From Salegentibacter maritimus (GTDB lineage: Bacteria > Bacteroidota > Bacteroidia > Flavobacteriales > Flavobacteriaceae), in assembly GCF_016236915.1 (NCBI RefSeq), contig NZ_JAEHOK010000014.1, forward strand, positions 1-64,000: a stretch of DNA of 64,000 bases, given 5' to 3'. Shown here one piece after another: positions 6,934 to 15,483 of the stretch. Both the position numbers and the translations under genes were made by a program. The stretch's first letter is position 1; each line of letters begins with the position of its first letter. The notes beneath the pieces were generated by a model. That model made no database searches. It was given only the letters and a program-made list of their open reading frames with translations, and was not told the origin of the DNA.

Positions 6934-9330
6934 TTGATGAAAAAGATTTTAGCCTATTCCTTCAAGTTTAAATTTCATGTTCTCTTTTTAACACTCTTAA
7001 GTTTTGGTTATACAGGAGTTTCCCAAACCAGTGAACTTTCGGTAGAAAAAGTAATGCAAGACCCTAATTGGATGGGGAATTTTCCCTCTAATATAAAGTG
7101 GAGTGCCGATAGTGAAACCATTTATTTTGATTACAATCCCGAGCAGAATGTTTCTGATTCACTTTACAAGATTGAATTGCGAAATACTTCAAAAATAAAG
7201 AAGGTAGATCTAAAGGAAGAGCAAAATTTAAGTCCGCGATATGGCGATTTCAATAAAGACCGAACTGCAAAGATTTTTAGCGAGAATGGAAGCCTTAAAC
7301 TTTATAATATAAAAACCGGTAAAACCACCCAACTCCTTGATCTTTCAAAAGCAATTGAAAACCCAAAATTTCTTGCTAACGAGGACAAAGTCAGCTTTAT
7401 TTTAGATAAGAATGCTTTTGTTTATAATAGAAAAGAAGGTAGTATTAAGCAACTTACCAATATTAAAACCGGTACAGCAAAAGACGGGAAAGAAAAAGAA
7501 GTTTCAGAAAAAAATGCCTGGATAAGAGACGAAAACCTGGAACTATTACAAGTGGTAAATCAGCGAAAAACCAACAAAGAAAATAAAGAAGCATACAGGG
7601 AAGCCACGGCTAAAAAGGAACAATTTAGCTTCTACCTTGAAGATAAAAACCTAAGTAACCTTCAGGTTTCGCCTGATGCAAAATTTGCAACTTTTAAACT
7701 TATTACCCGTGAACGCGGCGAAAATACTGAAGTTCCAAATTATGTAGATGAATCTGGATACACCGTAAACCTGCCCGCACGAAGCAAGGTTGGTGAGAAT
7801 AATACTAAAGTTGAGCTTGCTATTTACAATTTCGAAAAAGATACGGTTTACACCTTAAACACAAGTGAACTTCCCGGAATTACTGATTTACCGGATTACG
7901 TTAAAGATTACCCCGATAAAGACTGGGAAGAGACCGAGAGGGAAGTAGTTCCAACTACGGTTTATTTTTCAGAAAACGGCGAGCACGCTGTAGTTAATAT
8001 TAGGTCTAAAGACAATAAAGACCGCTGGATAGCAAAAATTAACCTTGAAACAGGCGCCTTAAATACACTAGATCGCCAGCGTGATGAAGCCTGGATTGCA
8101 GGTCCCGGAATTGGCTACACCTTTTACGGAGGCGAAGAAATGGGGTGGTTACCAGATAATAAACATATCTATTTTCAAAGTGAAGAAACGGGATACTCTC
8201 ATCTTTACCTGTTGGATGTTACCACCGGAAACAAAAAAGCACTTACCCAGGGAGATTTTGAAGTTTTTGACCCCGAGCTTTCTAATAACAAAAAGCATTG
8301 GTTTTTAACCACTTCAGAGGTTGGACCCGGTGAACGTCATTTCTATAAGATGCCGGTGATGGGCGGTAAGATGGAAAAACTAACTAAAATGGAGGGCAAT
8401 AATGATGTTTATCTTTCTCCAGATGAAAAACACATGGCCATTTTATATTCCTATAGCAATAAGCCCTGGGAATTATACCTAAAGAAGACAAAAGCAAATG
8501 CTGAAGCCAAACAACTAACAGAAGGGCAATCTGAAGCATTTAGCAGTTACCCCTGGAGAACTCCTGAGTTGATAGAGTTTAAAGCCAGGGACGGTGCTAT
8601 GGTTCCGGCCAGGCTATATATCCCTGAAGCCGATGTAAAAAATAACGCTGCCGTGGTTTTTGTGCACGGTGCGGGCTACCTGCAAAATACACACAAATGG
8701 TGGAGCAGCTATTTTAGGGAATATATGTTCCATAACCTTTTAACAGACCTTGGGTATACTGTTATAGATATAGATTACCGCGGAAGCGCAGGTTATGGTC
8801 GCGACTGGAGAACAGGAATTTACCGACATATGGGTGGAAAAGACCTTTCTGACCAGGTAGATGGCGTGGAATATTTAGTTAAGAATCACGGAATAAATCC
8901 CGAAAAAGTGGGGATTTATGGTGGAAGTTATGGTGGCTTCATCACTTTAATGGGAATGTTTACAGAACCCGAAACCTTTAAAGCCGGTGCCGCCTTAAGA
9001 TCGGTAACCGATTGGGCGCATTATAATCACGGTTATACTTCCAATATTTTAAACGAACCCGCCGCCGATCCTATTGCTTATAAAAGATCTTCGCCCATTT
9101 ATTTTGCTGAAGGCCTGGAAGGCGATTTATTAATTGCCCACGGAATGGTAGATGTAAATGTTCATTTTCAGGATGTGGTAAGGCTTTCCCAACGTTTAAT
9201 TGAATTAGGGAAAGAAAACTGGGAAATGGCAGTTTACCCGGTAGAAGATCATGGTTTTGTAGAACCCAGCAGTTGGACAGATGAATATAGAAGAATTCTA
9301 AAATTATTCAACGAAAGCCTTTTAGAGTAA
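6934..9330 (+). CDS. S9 family (prolyl oligopeptidase / DPP-like) serine peptidase
   Basis: A 798-residue secreted peptidase. An N-terminal signal (two adjacent ATGs, 6934 and 6937) precedes a beta-propeller region with repeated strand patterns up to about residue 530, then the alpha/beta-hydrolase catalytic domain. GGSYGGF places the nucleophile at S665, HGMVDVNV gives D740 and PVEDHGF gives H773. YRGSAGYGRDW is the usual S9 segment. It likely releases dipeptides or cleaves after proline or alanine in the periplasm. Its stop overlaps the next ATG by one base, so translation of the downstream aminotransferase-like gene is coupled. Confidence 0.95.
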   Translation: MMKKILAYSFKFKFHVLFLTLLSFGYTGVSQTSELSVEKVMQDPNWMGNFPSNIKWSADSETIYFDYNPEQNVSDSLYKIELRNTSKIKKVDLKEEQNLSPRYGDFNKDRTAKIFSENGSLKLYNIKTGKTTQLLDLSKAIENPKFLANEDKVSFILDKNAFVYNRKEGSIKQLTNIKTGTAKDGKEKEVSEKNAWIRDENLELLQVVNQRKTNKENKEAYREATAKKEQFSFYLEDKNLSNLQVSPDAKFATFKLITRERGENTEVPNYVDESGYTVNLPARSKVGENNTKVELAIYNFEKDTVYTLNTSELPGITDLPDYVKDYPDKDWEETEREVVPTTVYFSENGEHAVVNIRSKDNKDRWIAKINLETGALNTLDRQRDEAWIAGPGIGYTFYGGEEMGWLPDNKHIYFQSEETGYSHLYLLDVTTGNKKALTQGDFEVFDPELSNNKKHWFLTTSEVGPGERHFYKMPVMGGKMEKLTKMEGNNDVYLSPDEKHMAILYSYSNKPWELYLKKTKANAEAKQLTEGQSEAFSSYPWRTPELIEFKARDGAMVPARLYIPEADVKNNAAVVFVHGAGYLQNTHKWWSSYFREYMFHNLLTDLGYTVIDIDYRGSAGYGRDWRTGIYRHMGGKDLSDQVDGVEYLVKNHGINPEKVGIYGGSYGGFITLMGMFTEPETFKAGAALRSVTDWAHYNHGYTSNILNEPAADPIAYKRSSPIYFAEGLEGDLLIAHGMVDVNVHFQDVVRLSQRLIELGKENWEMAVYPVEDHGFVEPSSWTDEYRRILKLFNESLLE

Positions 9331-10556
9331 TGGATATTGAATATGTAAGAAGCCAGTTTCCGGCATTGGAAAGAGAATTCACTTTTATGGATAATGCCGG
9401 GGGTTCGCAAACTTTAAGAAAAGTAGCTGAACGCATTAGCGGTTATTTGTTACACCATAATGTGCAGTTAGGTGCTTCCTACAAAGTTTCAAGGGAAGCA
9501 GGAGAAAAACTCAATTATGCCACCAAAAAAGTATGCGAATATATAAATGCAGCAAGACCTGAAGAGGTGGTTATGGGACCTTCTTCCAGTATGCTACTAC
9601 GAATTTTAAGCACTTGTATTAGCAAGCAATGGAAGGAAGGCGACGAAGTAATTGTTACCAATACAGACCACGAAGCCAATGTTTCTCCCTGGACCGATTT
9701 AAAGAATAAAGGAATAAACGTAAAGCTTTGGAAAGCAAATCCCGAAAGCCTGGAACTTGAACTAAGCGACCTCAACAAACTACTCACCAAACGCACTAAG
9801 CTCGTAGCTGTAACCCACGCATCCAATATTTTAGGAAGTATAAACCCTATAAAAGAAATTGCAAAAACCGTACACAAAGCCGGTGCGCTTATTTGTGTAG
9901 ATGGAGTAGCTTACGCTCCGCATAGACGTATAGATGTTAGAAAGCTGGATGTAGATTTTTATGTGTTTAGTTGGTATAAAACCTTTGGGCCCCACCTGGC
10001 CGTTATGTATGGCAGATATAATCTGTTACATCAAATGGACGGTATAAACCATTATTTTTTTAAGAAAAAAGATGTGCCTTATAAATTTCAACCAGGAAAC
10101 TTCAATTTTGAACTCACTTACAGCCTATTAGGAATTACAGAATATTTTGAACAATTATTCAAAAACGAATTTCCCAAAGCGAAAAAGGTAGGTTTCCAGG
10201 ACAAGATGAATAAGGTCTTTGAGCATATTAGCAAGCATGAAGAGCGAATTAGTAAACCCCTAATTAATTATTTATCTGAACATCCAGATATTCAAATTAT
10301 TGGCAAAGCCACTGCCGATAGGAAAAAAAGGGTCCCCACCATTTCATTTGTTCATAGCACGATGAAAAGCGATGAAATTGTTGAACGTGTAGATGATTAT
10401 CGTGTAGGCATTAGGTTTGGGGATTTTTATGCCAAAAAGCTTATTGAAGACGCAGGTTTAAAAGAAAAGAATGGGGTTGTGAGAGTTAGTTTGGTTCATT
10501 ATAACTCTTTAGATGAAGTAAAAAGATTGATTTGGGTTTTAAAGAAGGTGATTTAG
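9330..10556 (+). CDS. Class V aminotransferase, cysteine desulfurase-like (VC1184 type)
   Basis: A 408-residue PLP enzyme. It opens with VRSQFPALEREFTFMDNAGGSQ, the start characteristic of the VC1184-like cysteine desulfurase subfamily. ATNTDHEAN-like (VTNTDHEANVSPW) and CVDGVAYAPH contain the cofactor-contacting residues, and SWYKTFGPHL carries the Schiff-base lysine K217. No isc or suf gene is nearby, so a role in iron-sulfur assembly is not indicated. It starts within the stop codon of the S9 peptidase gene (TAATG). The substrate is unknown; it may be an amino acid released by peptide degradation. Confidence 0.88.
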   Translation: MDIEYVRSQFPALEREFTFMDNAGGSQTLRKVAERISGYLLHHNVQLGASYKVSREAGEKLNYATKKVCEYINAARPEEVVMGPSSSMLLRILSTCISKQWKEGDEVIVTNTDHEANVSPWTDLKNKGINVKLWKANPESLELELSDLNKLLTKRTKLVAVTHASNILGSINPIKEIAKTVHKAGALICVDGVAYAPHRRIDVRKLDVDFYVFSWYKTFGPHLAVMYGRYNLLHQMDGINHYFFKKKDVPYKFQPGNFNFELTYSLLGITEYFEQLFKNEFPKAKKVGFQDKMNKVFEHISKHEERISKPLINYLSEHPDIQIIGKATADRKKRVPTISFVHSTMKSDEIVERVDDYRVGIRFGDFYAKKLIEDAGLKEKNGVVRVSLVHYNSLDEVKRLIWVLKKVI

Positions 10557-10613
10557 TCAATTCGCGGTAACTTATTTCTAATTGATTATAATTAAAAAAC
10601 TCAATTTTGAGTT

Positions 10614-10675
10614 CGTCAAGCTGAATTTGTTTCAGCTTCTAACTTATTTGATTCTGAAATAAATTCAGCTTGACG
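10614..10675. repeat. Palindromic dispersed repeat, CGTCAAGCTGAA type
   Basis: CGTCAAGCTGAATTTGTTTC at 10614 onward (22-base arm) is the reverse complement of 10654-10675 with one mismatch, around an 18-base centre. It lies between convergent genes and could also stop transcription from both sides. A diverged copy of the 5032 element follows at about 10711-10775. Confidence 0.8.
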
Positions 10676-10788
10676 GTTTATTTTTTTGACCTAATTTACT
10701 AATATAAAATTCATTATGAACAGAGTAAAGTAATCTATATATCCTTTACTGCAAATGGAAAGATTACTTCTCTCCCTCGAAAAATCAA

Positions 10789-11931
10789 CTAGCCTAAAGC
10801 TTGCTTCAGGTCTTGTATTAAATCTTCTTCTTCTTCAATCCCTACACTTAACCTGATAAGAGAATCTACCACTCCTGTTTTTTCCCTTTCTTCTTTGGGT
10901 ATAGATGCGTGAGTCATACTTGCAGGGTGCCCGGCTAAAGATTCCACACCTCCCAGTGATTCGGCCAGGGTAAATACCTTTAGTTTTTCTACGATTTTGG
11001 TAGCACTTTCCAGTGTATTTTCTTTTGTGGTAAAAGAGATCATTCCTCCAAAATCTTTCATTTGTTTTTTCGCGATCTCGTGGTTTGGATGATCTTCAAA
11101 ACCCGGCCAGTATACTTTTCCCACGTTTGGGTGTGTTTTTAGAAATTTTGCGATTGCAGCTCCATTTTCACAATGCCGTTGAATTCTAAGGTGCAGGGTT
11201 TTAATTCCTCTCAGTACTAAAAAACTATCCTGTGGTCCGCAAATAGCACCACTGGCCTTTTGGATAAAATAAATTCTATCCGCTAATTGTTTATCGTTAA
11301 CAACCAGACTCCCCATAACCACATCGCTATGACCACCTAAGTATTTTGTAGCGCTATGCATTACAATATCGGCACCAAGCTCCAAAGGCTGTTGTAAATA
11401 AGGCGTGGCAAAAGTATTATCTACCGCTAACAGTAAATTGTTGGCTTTCGCGATTTTAGCCACCGCTTTAATATCAATAATATTCATCATTGGGTTGGTA
11501 GGTGTCTCTATCCAAATTAATTTGGTATTTTCATTTAGATAGCCTTTAATATTTTCGGCTTGATTCATTTCAATAAAATGAAATTTAACACCAAAATCTT
11601 CAAAAATACCGGTAAACAAGCGGTAAGATCCACCGTAAAGATCTTTGGTTGTAATAATTTCATCCCCGGGCTTAAAAAGCTTTAAAACAGCGTCTATAGC
11701 AGCAAGACCAGAGCCAAATGCAAAACCAAAATTTCCGTTTTCAATACTGGCAATAGACTTTTCCAGGGCTGTTCTTGTAGGGTTTGCGCTTCGGGAGTAT
11801 TCATAGCCTTTATGACCCCCTGGAGTACTTTGTGAATAAGTACTGGTTTGATAAATTGGTGGCATCACAGCACCGTATGCAGGATCTATATTTTCCTGCC
11901 CCCCGTGTATTGTCTTGGTATTAAATTTCAT
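10789..11931 (-). CDS. Trans-sulfuration PLP enzyme (cystathionine gamma-synthase/beta-lyase family)
   Basis: The start is set at 11931 (MKFNTKTIHGG) because a canonical promoter lies just upstream at 11949-11980; the longer frame would begin inside or beyond that promoter. The 380-residue product has the Cys/Met-metabolism PLP fold: YEYSRSANPTR near residue 45, DLYGGSYRLF, AVDNTFATPY near 169, SATKYLGGHSD with the Schiff-base lysine K196, and ESLGGVESLAGHPASMTH near the C-terminus. It handles homocysteine/cystathionine interconversion. Whether synthase, gamma-lyase or beta-lyase cannot be decided from sequence alone. Confidence 0.92.
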   Translation of the reverse strand: MKFNTKTIHGGQENIDPAYGAVMPPIYQTSTYSQSTPGGHKGYEYSRSANPTRTALEKSIASIENGNFGFAFGSGLAAIDAVLKLFKPGDEIITTKDLYGGSYRLFTGIFEDFGVKFHFIEMNQAENIKGYLNENTKLIWIETPTNPMMNIIDIKAVAKIAKANNLLLAVDNTFATPYLQQPLELGADIVMHSATKYLGGHSDVVMGSLVVNDKQLADRIYFIQKASGAICGPQDSFLVLRGIKTLHLRIQRHCENGAAIAKFLKTHPNVGKVYWPGFEDHPNHEIAKKQMKDFGGMISFTTKENTLESATKIVEKLKVFTLAESLGGVESLAGHPASMTHASIPKEEREKTGVVDSLIRLSVGIEEEEDLIQDLKQALG

Positions 11932-11948
11932 AATTTTCAGGTTTATAG

Positions 11949-11980
11949 CAAAAGTAACAGGCTCATTGTCTTTACGCAAA
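11949..11980 (-). promoter_or_regulatory. Promoter of the trans-sulfuration gene
   Basis: On the minus strand, TTTG at 11980-11977 and TACTTTTG at 11956-11949 are separated by 20 bases. This is the Bacteroidota -33/-7 arrangement recognised by the primary sigma factor. It places transcription start a few bases before the ATG at 11931. Confidence 0.75.
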
Positions 11981-12021
11981 ATAGGTTTATCTTTATTCAC
12001 TTTATTTAACAGCTTTTTTTT

Positions 12022-12813
12022 ATGTGCCGAAAATTTCTTTCCCTCCTTGTTATTTTTGTCTTTCTAAGTGCCTGTCGCGATGAAAAATCTGATGCGGGTG
12101 TAAATCAGGTAAAAGGTGATATGGAAGCCTTAAGCTTTTATGATGAAGGCCTATTACCTAAGGATTTTGAAGATTGTAAAAATGCCAAATGCCCAAAAAT
12201 AAGGGTAAACTATTTAAAGTTTAGGGAAGATCGCGAAGCTGCCCTGGCAATGAATCGTTATAATGAAAAAAACCTTATTAAGATATTTGATAATGCTGAA
12301 GAAACTACGGAGAACAAAAGTGTTAAAGCAGCCGTAGAAGAATTTATTAAAGATTATCAGAATTTTAAAAAGGATTTTCCAAATTCTGCTATTGGTTACG
12401 AAGTTGAAATTTCTCAATCGGTTTTGAGCCAAACTAAAGATTTATTGGTTCTGGAAACAGATTTCTACATTTTTACCGGGGGTGCCCACGGTTATGGCGC
12501 TAAACGTTTTGCTAATTTTGATGTGGCCTCAGGCGAATTATTAGATCATGAAGATTTGTTTTCGAACCTGGATGCTTTCCGAAATTATGCTGAAAAAGAA
12601 TTCAGGAAAAAATACAAAATTCCGGAAGGGGAAAACATTAATGCCAAAGGATTTTTCTTTGAAAATGATACATTTGCGCTTCCGGAAAATATAGCTGTCA
12701 CCAAAAATAGGGTTATCCTGGTCTATAATCGCTACGAAGCCGCCAGTTATGCCGAAGGGGAATTAAAGTTGTCTTTTCCGAAGAATAAAGTAAGCGAATG
12801 GCTTAACTACTAA
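12022..12813 (+). CDS. DUF4163/DUF3298 lipoprotein
   Basis: A 263-residue protein with a lipoprotein signal (LLVIFVFLSACRDEKS, Cys at about 18). The middle contains the DUF4163 (PdaC-like) part with LKFREDREAALAMN, and the C-terminal half is DUF3298: FYIFTGGAHGYGAKRFANFD, then LDHEDLFSNLDAFRNYAEKEF. Such proteins sit in the outer membrane or periplasm and the domain also occurs in anti-sigma factor RsiV. No enzymatic role is assigned here. It begins a short plus-strand run with the ArsC/Spx-like and EamA genes. Confidence 0.88.
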   Translation: MCRKFLSLLVIFVFLSACRDEKSDAGVNQVKGDMEALSFYDEGLLPKDFEDCKNAKCPKIRVNYLKFREDREAALAMNRYNEKNLIKIFDNAEETTENKSVKAAVEEFIKDYQNFKKDFPNSAIGYEVEISQSVLSQTKDLLVLETDFYIFTGGAHGYGAKRFANFDVASGELLDHEDLFSNLDAFRNYAEKEFRKKYKIPEGENINAKGFFFENDTFALPENIAVTKNRVILVYNRYEAASYAEGELKLSFPKNKVSEWLNY

Positions 12814-12824
12814 TTAAACTAGCT

Positions 12825-13178
12825 ATGAAAAAAGTATATCACCTCTCCAGTTGCAACACCTGCCAAAAGATTATAAAAGAATTGGAATTGCCAAACTCTT
12901 TTGAGCTTCAGGACATCAAAGCAGAAGAAATTACCAAAGAACAGGTAGAAGAGATGCACGCGCTGGCCAAAAGTTATGAGGCATTATTTAGCCGTAGGGC
13001 ACGCCTATATCGTGAAAGGGAACTCAATAAAAAAGAGCTCTCTGAACAGGATTATAAAGACCTTATTTTAGATCATTATACTTTTCTTAAAAGACCCGTG
13101 ATTATTTATAATGACGAAATTTTTATAGGCAATTCTAAAAAAACCGTCGCGGCGGCCAAAGCTGCTATTCATGGATAA
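12825..13178 (+). CDS. ArsC/Spx family thioredoxin-fold protein
   Basis: A 117-residue protein whose start KKVYHLSSCNTCQKIIKEL contains a CxxC-spaced redox pair (SCNTC) at the site of the ArsC/Spx/YffB active cysteine. The later KRPVIIYNDEIFIGNS is the usual cis-Pro beta-strand of the family (R-P-x-I). Members include arsenate reductases, Spx-like regulators and uncharacterised reductases; without an ars context, arsenate reduction is not supported. It overlaps the EamA transporter gene by 8 bases, so the two are co-translated. Confidence 0.85.
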   Translation: MKKVYHLSSCNTCQKIIKELELPNSFELQDIKAEEITKEQVEEMHALAKSYEALFSRRARLYRERELNKKELSEQDYKDLILDHYTFLKRPVIIYNDEIFIGNSKKTVAAAKAAIHG

Positions 13179-14070
13179 GAAACGCTTTCTGGCCATACTT
13201 GCGGCCATTGGCGCCGGCACAATTTATGGCCTTAACCATACTATTGCCAAAGGTGTGATGCCTACCTATATTGAACCTTTTGGATTTATATTTCTAAGGG
13301 TTTTTGGGGCGGCAATCCTTTTTTGGAGCATTAGCTGGCTGGGACCTAAAGAAAAAATTGCTACTTCAGACTGGCCCAGGATTTTAGGTTGTGCCGTTTT
13401 TGGAATGGTCATTAACATGCTATTTTTCTTTAAGGGGCTAAGTTTATCTACTCCAATAAACAGTTCGGTAATTGTAACACTTTCCCCGGTTATGGTGCTT
13501 ATCCTGGCATCTATTCTAATAAGGGAACGTATCACTTTATTAAAAACACTCGGAATTATTGTAGGCCTGGCCGGCGCATTGGTTTTGGTGCTTTTTAGTA
13601 CCGATAGTACCGAAAATGCACCCAATATTCCCCTCGGAAATGTACTTTTTATAGTAAACGCATTTAGCTATGGGCTATATCTTATTTTGGTAAAACCACT
13701 TACCGCAAAATATCACGCGCTTACTTTAATGAAATGGTTATTTCTTATTGGGGTTGTTATCAATTTCCCCATCACCATTGGCGAATTTACCGAAGTAAAC
13801 TGGAGCAGTTTACCGTTTGATGCTATTTGGAAAATGGCATTTGTGGTAGCCGGAACTACATTTTCTACCTATTTACTCAATATTTATGCTTTAAAACAAC
13901 TTTCGGCATCTACCATAAGTGTTTTTATTTACCTACAACCGCTTATTGCGATTGTATATGCCATTTTAATTGGCGCCGATGAGCTTAACCTGGTAAAAGC
14001 AGTTGCGGCCATATTAGTTTTTATAGGAGTTTATATGGTAACCAAAAAGAAAACCGAAGTTCGGACTTAA
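13171..14070 (+). CDS. EamA/DMT family transporter
   Basis: A 299-residue protein with ten predicted membrane helices in two EamA repeats (residues ~8-140 and ~150-290). Signature segments are IYGLNHTIAKG, FGMVINMLFFFKGLSLSTPINSSVIVTLSPV and a matching repeat TYLLNIYALKQLSASTISVFIYLQPLIA. Such carriers export metabolites such as amino acids or nucleosides, but the substrate cannot be read here. Its ATG lies inside the end of the ArsC/Spx-like gene. Confidence 0.9.
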   Translation: MDKKRFLAILAAIGAGTIYGLNHTIAKGVMPTYIEPFGFIFLRVFGAAILFWSISWLGPKEKIATSDWPRILGCAVFGMVINMLFFFKGLSLSTPINSSVIVTLSPVMVLILASILIRERITLLKTLGIIVGLAGALVLVLFSTDSTENAPNIPLGNVLFIVNAFSYGLYLILVKPLTAKYHALTLMKWLFLIGVVINFPITIGEFTEVNWSSLPFDAIWKMAFVVAGTTFSTYLLNIYALKQLSASTISVFIYLQPLIAIVYAILIGADELNLVKAVAAILVFIGVYMVTKKKTEVRT

Positions 14071-14072
14071 TT

Positions 14073-14754
14073 TTAATCCTCTAGTTTTTTAGCCAATTTT
14101 TTTAAATAAGCCTTATTGGCCTTAATTGCTGAAAGGGGTGCGGTAAAAGTACTTACCCTACCAATTGCAGGAAAACTAAGCTTGCCTTTCGCGATTGAAT
14201 TTGCCAGAAGTATCTGCACATAATTGTAAAAAAGAATGATTTTTTGCAGCAGATTGATTCGTTGTTTTTGGAAACCCAGTTTTTCGGCAGTTCGGTCGTT
14301 AAGAATATAGCTTGTACCCTCCAGGCTTATTTTTTCTGCTTCTTTTTCGCTGTATGAATCGCCAAGTTCTATTAAACCTAAAATATATTGATTAAGAATA
14401 AATCGTATACGTTGCTTTCCCTTCCAATTTCTATCAATCATATAATAATAATCAAATAGGGTTCCGCCGTGTATTATAATTTTTTCGTTTTTCTCTTTTT
14501 CGGCAATGAAAAGCGGAGTATAATAGATTAATTTACCTTGTTTTTTACCCTGGGGCGTATCTATAAATGGCGCGAGCAAAGTAAGTATAAGCGGGGCTAT
14601 AAACAAGGGCAAATAATACCATTCAAAAAATATAGCTATTAGGCCGAATAGTAAAAAAATAAAAAAAGCAAGCCCGGAAAACTTAAGAATCTCCCGGGTT
14701 TGTTCTTTGTCTGATTTTATATAGAAATTATGCTTTTTGATAAGAAAATGTCAT
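14073..14754 (-). CDS. Membrane protein of unknown function, N-terminal frameshift
   Basis: The frame is open from 14750 to 14073. Its first 60 residues contain two hydrophobic segments (LAFFIFLLFGLIAIFF and LFIAPLILTLLAPF) followed by a soluble region with IIIHGGTLFDYYYMI. It has no ATG near the start; the first alternative start (TTG at 14612) would cut through the membrane region. An ATG at 14754-14752 lies in the next frame. Removing one A from the A5 run opposite 14734-14738 joins them into a 226-residue protein starting MTFSYQKHNFYIKSD. Function is not recognised. It is convergent with the EamA gene, two bases apart. Confidence 0.7.
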
Positions 14755-14774
14755 TAAGTGTAAAAAAGGGATTT

Positions 14775-15290
14775 TTAGAGTCCTATTTTCTCTGGCTCCA
14801 CGTGTTGTGGACGTTTTCCAAATTTCCTGGTATCTTCTTTGGTTAAAACTTTAAAGTCATCGGTATGGCCCAAACTGTCCAGGTTATCACGCAGGGCTTT
14901 GGGGAGTTTTGTAAGCTTTCTTTCTTTTAAATCTATCCAGGCTCCCATCATCTCACAGCTGGCAAAATTTTGACCATTTTCATCATAAAAATTATGCAAA
15001 AATTCAAAGTACATGCCATCCTCGGCAAGACCTTTTAATTGTAAAGTAACTTTAATAGGTTTCCCGGCAAACACTTCTTTAAAATAATAAATATGCTCAT
15101 AAAATACCACCGGACCAATGTTTTCTCTAGCCAAGTCTTCCTGGCCAAAACCATTTTCCATTAAAAAAGCCATTCGGGTATGGCTCATAAAATTCACATA
15201 AGCCGTATTGGCCAAATGCCTATTGGCGTCTATATCGCTCCAGCGTATTTCAAATTCTTTCGTGTACATGTTCTCTTCTACTTTTTTCAA
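14775..15290 (-). CDS. 4HBT-type acyl-CoA thioesterase
   Basis: A 171-residue hot-dog-fold protein. FEIRWSDIDANRHLANTAYVNFM contains the catalytic-type Asp and the N-x-x-Y-V motif of the 4-hydroxybenzoyl-CoA thioesterase/YbgC group. FYEHIYYFKEVFAGKPIKVTLQ and CEMMGAWIDLKERKLTKLP follow as the remaining strands. It likely hydrolyses acyl-CoA or acyl-ACP thioesters. Translation may start at 15290 or at the second Met (15269), which is directly before the conserved region. Confidence 0.87.
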   Translation of the reverse strand: MKKVEENMYTKEFEIRWSDIDANRHLANTAYVNFMSHTRMAFLMENGFGQEDLARENIGPVVFYEHIYYFKEVFAGKPIKVTLQLKGLAEDGMYFEFLHNFYDENGQNFASCEMMGAWIDLKERKLTKLPKALRDNLDSLGHTDDFKVLTKEDTRKFGKRPQHVEPEKIGL

Positions 15291-15469
15291 TAAAACTAAG
15301 CATAATTAGTATGCATGCATAAGTATTTTAAAAATTTCTACTGTACAGTATACTACAGTTTAAAATGAAGGAAGTTTATTTCAACCTGATTTTCTCTAAA
15401 TAAGCTTTGGAAAATCACATATAGATTATAGACTTATCAACAAGATTCTTCCCTTAGCATAATACTACT

Positions 15470-15477
15470 TAACTTTG
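15470..15477 (+). promoter_or_regulatory. -7 element before the YheT-like gene
   Basis: TAACTTTG matches the Bacteroidota -7 consensus TAnnTTTG. It lies only 6 bases before the ATG at 15484, so the mRNA would be leaderless or nearly so. No good TTG is seen at -33. Confidence 0.45.
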
Positions 15478-15483
15478 TACGCT

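Noticed and set aside
11932-12000. Longer N-terminus of the trans-sulfuration enzyme
   Set aside because: The canonical promoter at 11949-11980 lies within the extra region; the family begins at MKFNTKTIHGG-like sequence.
12825-13178. Arsenate reductase naming for the ArsC-like protein
   Set aside because: There is no ars operon context and the family is broad, so only the fold is named.
15340-15349. Palindrome ACTGTACAGT between divergent genes
   Set aside because: Ten bases of symmetry alone are weak, and it fits no promoter element; kept only as a note.
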